From assembly GCA_003645215.1 (NCBI GenBank), contig QNEM01000151.1:1-5255 (forward strand): DNA of 5,255 bases. Reading direction: 5' to 3'. This DNA comes from Gammaproteobacteria bacterium. Its GTDB lineage: Bacteria > Pseudomonadota > Gammaproteobacteria > Eutrophobiales > Eutrophobiaceae. The translations under genes and the position numbers were made by a program. Shown here one piece after another: positions 1-5,254 of this stretch. Position 1 is the stretch's first letter. Every line of letters starts with the position of its first letter. The notes beneath the pieces are model-generated. The model searched no databases and had not been told where the DNA came from. It saw nothing but the letters and a program-made list of their open reading frames with translations.

Positions 1-58
1 AACACCTTTAATGATCACTTCTCGTCTTGCAGGTTCATTTTAAAGCAAACGAAAACAC

Positions 59-277
59 TAACGTCTTGTTTTAGATCATGTTTTTATGATTATTCGTGGG
101 GATTCTTCAGACTCCGGCCCCTTTAATTCTGGCACCAGCCTGCGTATCAATGGTTATACCTTTGAGAACACACAGGTTGTAGATATCACAGTTAGAAAAT
201 TAAAAATACTTCCATCTAGTCTAATGTCCGCTTCATGCGGCGACCTCAACCGGTCGACGCAACACTTTATCCCGTAG
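59..277 (+). pseudogene. Unidentified short open frame running into an IS30-like end
   Basis: I do not recognise this reading frame. It follows an in-frame TAA at 59-61, and the first ATG is at 86. The middle part (residues about 4-40 from that ATG, including RGDSSDSGPFNSG and LRINGYTFENTQVVDI) has a plausible protein-like composition with Gly, Ser and beta-prone residues, as in a fragment of an extracellular or beta-rich domain. The last 15 or so residues, including DLNRSTQHF, are encoded by the IS30-like repeat at 226-278, so they are not native to any ancestral protein. No Shine-Dalgarno sequence precedes the ATG. I read it as either a chance frame or a gene remnant cut by the mobile-element end. 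The rest of 1-293 shows nothing else I can support on either strand. Confidence 0.2.
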
Positions 278-278
278 C
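226..278 (+). repeat. IS30-like terminal repeat, left copy (direct repeat 1)
   Basis: This segment aligns with 1776-1829 in the same orientation, with 38 of 53 aligned bases identical and a single one-base gap; 12 of the 15 mismatches are transitions. The core, CAACCGGTCGACGCAACACT, resembles the terminal inverted repeat of IS30-family elements as I recall it (core TCAATTGGTCAACGCAAC). Unlike the right copy, no ribosome binding site or transposase start follows it, and the sequence runs into the end of the aldehyde dehydrogenase gene within 16 bases. It is best read as a decayed solo end of an IS30-family element. Confidence 0.6.
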
Positions 279-286
279 TATACGGG
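271..286. other. Perfect 6-bp hairpin just downstream of the aldehyde dehydrogenase gene
   Basis: CCCGTA (271-276), a four-base loop, then TACGGG (281-286) form a perfect stem that begins 8 bases beyond the aldehyde dehydrogenase stop codon. It could slow or stop transcription of that gene. However, on the minus strand the stem is followed by ATAAAGTG rather than a run of T, so it is not a canonical intrinsic terminator. It also overlaps the end of the IS30-like repeat and may be incidental. Confidence 0.3.
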
Positions 287-293
287 TCTCGTA

Positions 294-1676
294 CTACTTC
301 ATAATCCAGCGAAGGAATTTTACTTTATTACCATAAGGGGCATACAAGAGCGTATTGTCCATCCATGTTGCTGATTTGAGTACGCTCTTCTTGTGGGAAA
401 AACGCTCAAACCCATTAATGCCATGATAACTGCCAATTCCACTTTCCCCGACACCGCCAAACGGAAGATATGAATTGGCAATATGAAACACACAATTGTT
501 AATACAACCACCGCCAAACTGTATATTGGAAATTAGCTCTTGCTGAATTGATTTGTCCTCGCTAAAGATATAGCAGGCCAGTGGATGTTGGGGTAATTGT
601 GCTATTGTGGAATATACCTCCTCAAAACCAGTGTAATCCAATACGGGTAATACGGGTCCAAATATTTCCTCAGACATCACTTTATCCGCCAATGTCACAT
701 CACGCATGACGGTAGGTGCAATATATTTTTTACTTGCATTCGTTTCTCCACCGACAACCACTTTATTTTGTTCGATCATATTTGAAATGCGTTCAAAATG
801 TCCGTCGCTAACAATGCGACCGTAATCCGGGCTGGTCGACGCATCTTCGCCATAGCTATCGATTATTCGCTGTTTCAGTTTTTCAAGAAATACTTCTTTA
901 ATATTTTTTTGTACTAACACATAGTCCGGAGCAATACATGTTTGGCCTGCATTTAAGAATTTACCATTAACAATACGATTAATGGCAATATCAAGCTTCG
1001 CATCATCATGCACTATGCAGGGGCTTTTCCCTCCCAACTCCAATGTCACTGGGGTTAAATTTTTTGCCGCTGCACTCATAACAATAGACCCGACTCGCGT
1101 GCTACCCGTAAAGAAAATATGATCAAACTTTTGCGCCAGTAAAATAGTGGTTTCTTCAACTTCACCAGGTATATAAGCAATATATTCTGTCTCAAATGTT
1201 TCCTCTATCAACTGCCTGGTGACTTCACTGCAAGCCGGGGTCATCTCGGAAGTCTTGATCACCGCAGTATTACCGGCGGCAATCGCAGCAATCAGTGGAG
1301 AGAATGTCAGATTAACAGGGTAATTGTATGGCGCGATTATCAAGTTAACACCAAGCGGGGAATAATGGATCATGCTGGTAGCAGGCTGTACCAGCATGGA
1401 TGTCAACGTTCGTTTAGGCTTCATCCACTTTTTGAGTTTCTTGATTGTCTCTGTGAGTTCGTGCTGACAAAACCCTGTTTCAGCGAGATATGTCTCAAAC
1501 CCAGACTTTCCTAAATCCTCTTTCAATGCGGCATTAAATTCATCTTCATATTTTAGGAGACCGGACTTTAGCTTTTTTAAACATTCAATACGGGTTTCAA
1601 ATTTATGCGTTACCTTTGTATTAAAGAAATCACGCTGGCTGGAAACAACATCGATAATCTTTTTTTCCATAGTCAT
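294..1676 (-). CDS. Aldehyde dehydrogenase, class 3-like (ALDH3 / YwdH type), soluble
   Basis: NAD(P)-dependent oxidation of an aldehyde to the carboxylic acid; the natural substrate cannot be read from sequence. The 460 residues match the usual length of the class 3 group. Visible landmarks, in order: Asn118 in the PYNYP motif, Lys141 in IKTSE (cofactor binding), FTGST at 189-193 (Rossmann turn), general base Glu213 in LELGGKSP, catalytic Cys247 in NAGQTCIAPDY, EEIFGPV at 336-342, and LPFGGVGESG at 404-413. All key residues are intact, so the enzyme should be active. There is no signal peptide and no C-terminal membrane anchor. The start at 1676 is followed two codons later by another ATG at 1670, and neither has a visible Shine-Dalgarno sequence. 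The gene stands alone, is AT-richer and Lys/Ile-richer than the housekeeping genes to its right, and lies between two IS30-like ends, so it was probably acquired. The family call is firm; the substrate is unknown. Confidence 0.93.
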   Translation of the reverse strand: MTMEKKIIDVVSSQRDFFNTKVTHKFETRIECLKKLKSGLLKYEDEFNAALKEDLGKSGFETYLAETGFCQHELTETIKKLKKWMKPKRTLTSMLVQPATSMIHYSPLGVNLIIAPYNYPVNLTFSPLIAAIAAGNTAVIKTSEMTPACSEVTRQLIEETFETEYIAYIPGEVEETTILLAQKFDHIFFTGSTRVGSIVMSAAAKNLTPVTLELGGKSPCIVHDDAKLDIAINRIVNGKFLNAGQTCIAPDYVLVQKNIKEVFLEKLKQRIIDSYGEDASTSPDYGRIVSDGHFERISNMIEQNKVVVGGETNASKKYIAPTVMRDVTLADKVMSEEIFGPVLPVLDYTGFEEVYSTIAQLPQHPLACYIFSEDKSIQQELISNIQFGGGCINNCVFHIANSYLPFGGVGESGIGSYHGINGFERFSHKKSVLKSATWMDNTLLYAPYGNKVKFLRWIMK

Positions 1677-1775
1677 AATTTTAATATTTAATCATTATTC
1701 GAATAAAGTCAGGTTCTTTTAATTTTTAATATCTTCTATTGTCGAATAATACCATGTCAAAGGGTACAGTCGGAC
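1677..1775 (-). promoter_or_regulatory. AT-rich upstream region of the aldehyde dehydrogenase gene with a palindrome and a related half-copy
   Basis: The region holds a perfect 12-bp palindrome, TTATTCGAATAA, at 1695-1706 and a related 12-mer, ATTGTCGAATAA, at 1738-1749 that matches 9 of 12 positions. Their starts are 43 bp apart, close to four helical turns. Read toward the gene, a consensus TTGACA lies at 1760-1755, but no well-matched -10 box stands at 16-18 bp from it, so I do not assign exact promoter boxes. The pair looks like a possible operator for an unidentified regulator; no regulator gene is visible in the window. Confidence 0.3.
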
Positions 1776-1829
1776 GTCCGCTCTCGCTGGTGATTTCAAC
1801 TGGTCAACGCAACGCTTTAATCTTATAGC
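1776..1829 (+). repeat. IS30-like terminal repeat, right copy (direct repeat 2)
   Basis: Partner of 226-278, in the same orientation, 1550 bp away. This copy is the better preserved and belongs to the IS30-family left end described for 1776-1879. Both copies share GTCCGCT at their left edge and TAGC at their right edge, so the similarity spans at least the whole terminal repeat. Confidence 0.65.
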
Positions 1830-1879
1830 AAAAAGATGGAGTGTTGAATATGACTTACAGAACCCGAATAAAATATACA
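1776..1879 (+). mobile_element. Left-end remnant of an IS30-family insertion sequence (terminal repeat plus transposase start)
   Basis: The stretch contains an IS30-like terminal repeat, with core TTTCAACTGGTCAACGCAAC (1794-1813). It is followed by a ribosome binding site (GGAG at 1838-1841) and an ATG at 1850. The first ten codons read MTYRTRIKYT, which matches the start of IS30-family transposases of the type that continue with EEQKALMWDRW. The frame then hits a stop at 1886-1888, and nothing further of the DDE transposase is present. The order of terminal repeat, ribosome binding site and transposase start is what an intact left end should show, so the family call rests on three agreeing signals. 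The element is dead: more than 95 percent of the transposase and the right end are missing. The truncation point is about 1878. Confidence 0.7.
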
Positions 1880-1955
1880 ACAACATAAAGCTGTGGATAA
1901 AGTGAAAGACGCCGGTGGTGCGGTAACAGACACTGTGGAGGGCTGGTTTAAATAA
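1872..1955 (+). pseudogene. C-terminal tail of an unidentified small protein
   Basis: An in-frame stretch following a TAA at 1869-1871 ends with AVDKVKDAGGAVTDTVEGWFK and TAA at 1953-1955. The alternating Val/Lys/Asp/Ala pattern is amphipathic-helix-like and recalls tails of small stress or envelope-associated proteins, but I do not recognise a family. There is no start codon with a ribosome binding site, and the sequence begins exactly where the IS30-family transposase start breaks off. It is therefore most likely the 3' end of a gene truncated by rearrangement. A chance open frame of this length is possible. Confidence 0.3.
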
Positions 1956-1990
1956 GAAACGCCTTTGTGGTACTACATTTCCTCATTTCT

Positions 1991-2217
1991 TTACTTCATC
2001 ACCATGCTTTGAATTGCTGCGGCCATTTCATCGGCGTTTTCATCGGGCTCGTGGTAAGTAGTTGCGTGTGGGACTGCAGCTCCTTTGGCACAAGCAGGAC
2101 GCGCCTCAATCTGACCGAGCCAACGTTTGAGGTGTGGTAATTCTTCAATCTCTAAACCAGCCCAACGATGGATGCGTGCCCAGCTCCAATGTGCAATAAT
2201 GAAAGGGTTCGGAGTGA
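1991..2217 (-). pseudogene. Glutathione S-transferase, C-terminal fragment
   Basis: Translating the minus strand toward the TAA at 1991-1993 gives a frame of about 70 residues. It contains IIAHWSWARIHRWAGLEIE, ELPHLKRWLGQIEARPACAKG and a tail ending in MAAAIQSMVMK. This is the typical last third of the glutathione S-transferase C-terminal all-helical domain: a hydrophobic helix after the conserved IAD region, then the LPHLKRWLxxIxARPAxxKG helix. The N-terminal thioredoxin-like, glutathione-binding domain and the first part of the helical domain are missing (family proteins are usually just over 200 residues). Upstream the frame meets the stop codon of a transposase remnant at 2218-2220, so the junction lies at about 2200-2217. 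No start codon or ribosome binding site serves the fragment, so it should not make a working enzyme. Confidence 0.7.
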
Positions 2218-2335
2218 TTAAATTTTTACCAGTTTCGGCCTTCCGCGTTTTGCGTATCCTACCTGTCGTTTTAAGGTCTCTTCAACTTTTTCTCGAAACC
2301 GTTCATTTCTTAGAGGATGATTGTAATGTACTAAT
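2218..2335 (-). pseudogene. C-terminal fragment of a REP-associated (Y1/IS200-like) tyrosine transposase
   Basis: A minus-strand frame ending at TAA (2218-2220) reads HPLRNERFREKVEETLKRQ followed by VGYAKRGRPKLVKI. This matches the characteristic C-terminus of RAYT transposases, which carry a (L)G/NxERFxxxIExxLxR helix followed by a basic GKRGRP(R/K)K tail with the GRP motif. The catalytic part is absent: the HUH motif and the tyrosine lie in the N-terminal 150 or so residues. The fragment begins directly at the 3' end of the tRNA-Leu gene and ends where the glutathione S-transferase fragment starts. I see no REP-type palindromes next to it. The family assignment rests on motif recognition of about 33 residues. 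Confidence 0.65.
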
Positions 2336-2420
2336 TGGTGCCGATGGCCGGAGTCGAACCGGCACGCCCTAAAGCACTACCCCCTCAAGATAGCGTGTCT
2401 ACCAATTCCACCACATCGGC
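2336..2420 (-). tRNA. tRNA-Leu, anticodon GAG
   Basis: The minus strand folds as a class II tRNA of 85 bases including an encoded CCA (2336-2338). The acceptor stem pairs GCCGATG (5' end at 2420) with CATCGGC, the discriminator base is A, and the D arm contains GGAATTGGTAGACACG. The anticodon stem pairs CTATC with GGTAG around the loop TTGAGGG, which puts the anticodon GAG at 2386-2384 and reads CUC/CUU. A variable arm follows, then a T arm GCCGG-TTCGACT-CCGGC. It lies 51 bases after the secG stop with no terminator between them, so it is probably processed from the tpiA-secG transcript. This position after secG is conserved in gammaproteobacteria. Confidence 0.97.
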
Positions 2421-2471
2421 TTGTTGATTAAATCCGGTGAGATAAAACCAATAATATTAATTCGAGGAAAC

Positions 2472-2831
2472 CTACTCTTCGGGAATAGCAGGAATATCAG
2501 ATTCAGTTGTATCCATTACCGGGACATCCGTCGTGATGATTTCTTCAACGACTACTGGTTGGCTGTCCATGATACTCGTGGGTTCTACTACCCGCTGCGT
2601 TGCCATATAGCCCAGGAGCAGACTGTTACTTAAAAACAGAAATGCGAGTACGGCTGTTGCCTTGGTCAGGAAATTGCCCGATCCCTGGCTACCGAACACC
2701 GTTGAAGATGCACCGCTACCAAAAGCTGCGCCTGCATCAGCACCTTTGCCATGCTGAATGAGAATAAAGCCTATCAGACTGACGGCAATGACCACCTGTG
2801 CGACAAGTAAAACTAAATGTAATGATTCCAT
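2472..2831 (-). CDS. secG: Protein translocase subunit SecG
   Basis: Small inner-membrane subunit of the SecYEG preprotein channel. The 119-residue product has two membrane helices (about 4-25 and 54-76) joined by the diagnostic SecG loop: LIQHGKGADAGAAFGSGAS at 25-43, then SxxVFGSQGSGNFLTKATA. The start is placed at 2831 (MESLHLVLLV), where SecG proteins normally begin. Longer in-frame starts at 2855 or 2897 would add tpiA-overlapping residues with no family support. The ATG follows tpiA's stop by 4 bases, and an AGAGG inside the last tpiA codons can serve as ribosome binding site, which suggests translational coupling. The C-terminal 40 residues form an acidic, Val/Pro/Thr-rich cytoplasm-unlike tail (VVVEEIITTDV to PAIPEE). 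Such tails vary widely among SecG proteins. Confidence 0.95.
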   Translation of the reverse strand: MESLHLVLLVAQVVIAVSLIGFILIQHGKGADAGAAFGSGASSTVFGSQGSGNFLTKATAVLAFLFLSNSLLLGYMATQRVVEPTSIMDSQPVVVEEIITTDVPVMDTTESDIPAIPEE

Positions 2832-2835
2832 GAAC

Positions 2836-3600
2836 TCAACTACCTCTTGCTGCATGACAAATGCTGAGAAATTCATCGGCGTCCAAAGCGGCACCACCGA
2901 TCAAACCTCCATCAACATCAACCATGTTAAAAATTTCGACTGCGTTGGCAGCTTTAACACTACCCCCGTAAAGTATCCTGATTTTATCGGCCACTGCATC
3001 ATCATGCCTGGCCAGTAATAATCTCACGAATGCGTGTACTTCCTGCGCTTGATCTGGTGTCGCAGTTTCACCTGTTCCAATCGCCCAGACTGGTTCGTAG
3101 GCAATCACGGCATCGTTAAATGCCTTTATCCCGGCCAGTTCGATGACAGCGTTCAGCTGTCTCTCAATTACTACTTCCGTATCTCCGGATTCCCTTTCTG
3201 CCAGTTGCTCACCAACACAGAGTATCGGCACCAGTGCCGCATCCTGTCCCCGCATAAATTTCGCTGCAACCAGGCCATCGGTCTCGCCATAGAGTGCCCT
3301 GCGTTCCGAGTGGCCGACAATGACATACTTACAGGAAAAATCTTTCAGCATGTCTGCTGATATCTCTCCAGTGAATGCGCCAGATTCAAGATGCGACAGG
3401 TTTTGCGCACCTGAAATTATCCCCGAATTACCCAGTTTATCTGTCAGCTCTGCCAAATAGACATAGGGTGGACAGATGACGACTTCAGCATCACATTTTG
3501 CCTGCAGACCACTACATATACCTTTCAGTAAAGGACGGATACTGGCCAGCGATCCATTCATTTTCCAGTTCGCTGCAACTAACGGCCTACGTTGTGTCAT
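2836..3600 (-). CDS. tpiA: Triosephosphate isomerase
   Basis: Interconverts dihydroxyacetone phosphate and glyceraldehyde 3-phosphate in glycolysis and gluconeogenesis; a cytoplasmic TIM barrel, usually a dimer. The 254 residues are family length. The signature residues are all present: Asn11 and Lys13 in AANWKMNG, His97 in VIVGHSERR, catalytic Glu169 in AYEPVWAIGTG with the flexible loop 6 just after it, YGGSV at 211-215 and DGGLIGGA at 230-237 for phosphate binding. The start at 3600 gives the expected N-terminus RRPLVAANWK; no strong Shine-Dalgarno sequence is visible ahead of it. It is first in a tpiA-secG-tRNA-Leu unit. In many gammaproteobacteria glmM lies immediately upstream, but here a DNA glycosylase gene occupies that place, 85 bases away. 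Confidence 0.98.
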   Translation of the reverse strand: MTQRRPLVAANWKMNGSLASIRPLLKGICSGLQAKCDAEVVICPPYVYLAELTDKLGNSGIISGAQNLSHLESGAFTGEISADMLKDFSCKYVIVGHSERRALYGETDGLVAAKFMRGQDAALVPILCVGEQLAERESGDTEVVIERQLNAVIELAGIKAFNDAVIAYEPVWAIGTGETATPDQAQEVHAFVRLLLARHDDAVADKIRILYGGSVKAANAVEIFNMVDVDGGLIGGAALDADEFLSICHAARGS

Positions 3601-3631
3601 TCTATGCTTATGTCCATGCCTGAAAGGGCGG

Positions 3632-3666
3632 GAATCTTAATATATTTGAGGGTCTTAGTACACTAA
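3632..3666 (-). promoter_or_regulatory. Possible promoter for tpiA-secG-tRNA-Leu
   Basis: In the 85-base gap upstream of tpiA the minus strand has TATATT (3644-3639, five of six matches to the -10 consensus), preceded after 16 bases by TTAGTG (3666-3661), a weak -35 match. Transcription would start near 3632, followed by a leader of about 30 bases. There is no clear terminator after the upstream glycosylase gene, so read-through is also possible. Confidence 0.3.
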
Positions 3667-3685
3667 TGGCAGCCCCAAAAGTACA

Positions 3686-4321
3686 TTAAATTTCCCTTTC
3701 TACATCACAATGCCTGCAATCTGCCGTTTGCTGACATTTTTCCCTGGCATGTCTGACAATGAGGGCATGATATTGATTAAATAAACTGGTATCTGCTTCC
3801 AGTTCAGCCTCGAAGATCTGGCGCAGGTCTTCATAAGGCTCAGTCCCTTGAATCAGGCAAAGTTTGGTAAATAAGCGTCGGGTATAAGTATCTATGACAA
3901 ACACAGGTCTGGCAAAGGCATAGAGCAGAATATCGTCCGCAGTTTCCGGCCCAACACCGTTCACCTGTAGCAACGATGAGCGCAGAGTTCCTGTATCAAC
4001 TACTGCCAACTTTGACTCTCCACCATTTTCAGCCAGCCACAGGCATAGATTTTTCAATCTTTTGGCCTTGATATTGAAATAGCCCGAAGGCCGGATAAGT
4101 TGGGCCAGGGCCTCATCAGACAAGGCCAACAGGGCTTCAAGCGTCAAGCTGTCGGCATGTTTTAGATTTGTTATGGCCTTCTCGACATTGGTCCAGGCCG
4201 TGTTTTGCGTTAATACTGCCCCGACCATCACTTCGAAGTTTGAATCCGCTGGCCACCAGCACTGATCTCCATAGGCTCCAATTAAACGCTGGTAAACGAC
4301 CATTAACTGCTGTTGTTTCAT
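3686..4321 (-). CDS. Endonuclease III-related DNA glycosylase (COG2231 / MagIII-like, HhH-GPD)
   Basis: A base-excision repair glycosylase of the helix-hairpin-helix GPD superfamily, 211 residues. The opening block, FEVMVGAVLTQNTAWTNVEKAI (29-50), is typical of the endonuclease III-related/MagIII group rather than of true Nth. The hairpin reads LLQVNGVGPETADDILLYA (117-135) and is followed by the catalytic Asp144 in FVIDTYTRRLF. True Nth has a lyase lysine in LPGVGRKTA. Here that position is Glu126, so I infer a monofunctional glycosylase, probably acting on alkylated purines such as 3-methyladenine as in Helicobacter MagIII. The C-terminus has Cys196, Cys202 and Cys205 but ends six residues later without the fourth cysteine of the usual iron-sulphur loop. 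The gene begins 15 bases after rluB ends and is probably co-transcribed with it. No good ribosome binding site is visible. Family sure, substrate inferred. Confidence 0.88.
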   Translation of the reverse strand: MKQQQLMVVYQRLIGAYGDQCWWPADSNFEVMVGAVLTQNTAWTNVEKAITNLKHADSLTLEALLALSDEALAQLIRPSGYFNIKAKRLKNLCLWLAENGGESKLAVVDTGTLRSSLLQVNGVGPETADDILLYAFARPVFVIDTYTRRLFTKLCLIQGTEPYEDLRQIFEAELEADTSLFNQYHALIVRHAREKCQQTADCRHCDVEREI

Positions 4322-4336
4322 TACAAGTGGCGGGAT

Positions 4337-5173
4337 TTATCTTCCTCGGGACGTCCTGCGGGGGGACTTATTCCTGGCGGGCCTTGCGCCTCTCTTTGGC
4401 TGTACCGGAGGTCTGGCTTCGGGTTTTATATCCAACCATTCATATAATGCATCGATCTCTTTGTCATCCAGTTCCCTGACTGTTCCCACCCGTGAATTTC
4501 GGGGCAAGAATACCGGGCCAAAACGAACACGGATCAGGCGACTGACAGTAATTCCCTGGGATTCCCAAAGTCGCTTCACTTCATGGTTACGTCCTTCCAT
4601 GAGCGTGACGTGATACCAGTGATTGGCACCCTCCCCTCCAGAATCAACAATGTCAGAGAAATGCGCCGGGCCATCATCAAGCTCCACACCTTCCTGCAAT
4701 TGCCTGAGCATATCTTCATCAACCTTGCCTACCACCCGAACTGCATATTCACGGTCTATGCCCGATGAAGGATGCATTAAGCGATTAGCCAGATCCCCAT
4801 CATTGGTAAACAGCAGTAGGCCATAAGTATTGATATCCAGGCGGCCTATACTGACCCAACGCGAACCCTTCAAACGTGGCAAATTGGTAAATACGGTGGC
4901 CCTGCCCTCGGTGTCTTTTCGAGTACAAATTTCGCCAGCAGGCTTATGGTAGGCAATAACTCTTGGCCTGGAATCTGTTTTCTTTGGAAATTTTATCTGT
5001 TTTTTATCCAACTGGACCCGATCATCCGTGGTGATCACATCGCCCAGTTTGGCCAGCGAACCATTGACCTTTATGCGTCCTGCCTTGATCCATGACTCTA
5101 TTTCGCGTCGCGAACCCAGGCCCATACGGGCCAGAACCTTTTGAATACGTTCAGGTGTTTTTGGATCGGACAT
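4337..5173 (-). CDS. rluB: 23S rRNA pseudouridine synthase, RluB-like (RsuA/RluB/E/F family)
   Basis: Converts a uridine of 23S rRNA to pseudouridine (U2605 in E. coli, in the peptidyl-transferase region) during large-subunit maturation. The 278-residue protein has an N-terminal S4 RNA-binding domain (about 7-60, with RIQKVLARMGLGSRREIES and GRIKVNG). The RsuA-type catalytic domain follows: YHKPAGEICT at 75-84, catalytic Asp113 in GRLDINTYGLLLFTNDG, REYAVRVVG at 141-149, and LMEGRNHEVKRLWES at 191-205. It ends with a basic Pro/Arg/Lys-rich tail (about 253-278), which is common in RluB and absent from RsuA. The spacing of domains and the tail favour RluB over RluE or RluF. The start at 5173 gives the normal N-terminus; no clear Shine-Dalgarno sequence is seen, and an upstream frame stops only six bases earlier, so coupling is possible. 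Confidence 0.92.
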   Translation of the reverse strand: MSDPKTPERIQKVLARMGLGSRREIESWIKAGRIKVNGSLAKLGDVITTDDRVQLDKKQIKFPKKTDSRPRVIAYHKPAGEICTRKDTEGRATVFTNLPRLKGSRWVSIGRLDINTYGLLLFTNDGDLANRLMHPSSGIDREYAVRVVGKVDEDMLRQLQEGVELDDGPAHFSDIVDSGGEGANHWYHVTLMEGRNHEVKRLWESQGITVSRLIRVRFGPVFLPRNSRVGTVRELDDKEIDALYEWLDIKPEARPPVQPKRGARPARNKSPRRTSRGR

Positions 5174-5179
5174 ATATTG

Positions 5180-5254
5180 CTACGGAGAGTCTTGTTCTGG
5201 AAAGTATTTTTTTATGGACTTTTTGATAACTTGGCTATCAACCGAAAGGAACGA
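5180..5254 (-). CDS. Possible 3' end of an unidentified upstream gene (partial)
   Basis: A minus-strand frame is open from the right edge of the window to a TAG at 5180-5182, encoding 24 residues ending in KKYFPEQDSP. The stop lies six bases before the rluB start, a spacing typical of coupled genes in an operon. In many gammaproteobacteria scpB precedes rluB, so this could be the end of scpB or of another gene. The fragment is too short to identify, and an open frame of this length can easily occur by chance. Confidence 0.3.
   Translation of the reverse strand, partial: SFLSVDSQVIKKSIKKYFPEQDSP

Noticed and set aside
271..286. Intrinsic terminator for the aldehyde dehydrogenase gene
   Set aside because: The stem is perfect but short, and no T-tract follows it on the minus strand; kept only as a low-confidence hairpin.
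226..1829. Integron gene cassette with attC-like sites around the aldehyde dehydrogenase gene
   Set aside because: The direct repeats lack RYYYAAC/GTTRRRY core pairs and the long imperfect palindrome of attC sites; they match IS30-type ends better.
2127..2372. Plus-strand open frame of 81 codons ending in GADGRSRTGTP
   Set aside because: Its end is the antisense of tRNA-Leu (a familiar spurious tRNA-derived peptide), and the rest is antisense to the transposase and glutathione S-transferase fragments.
2472..2897. Longer SecG start with 22 extra N-terminal residues
   Set aside because: The extra part is an out-of-frame reading of the tpiA 3' end; SecG proteins begin with the first membrane helix, matching the ATG at 2831.
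2758..3360. Plus-strand open frames opposite tpiA and secG
   Set aside because: They are antisense shadows of two securely identified genes and have no family features or ribosome binding sites.
4168..4826. Plus-strand open frames opposite rluB and the glycosylase gene
   Set aside because: They are antisense shadows; the opposite strand carries clear conserved domains across the same bases.
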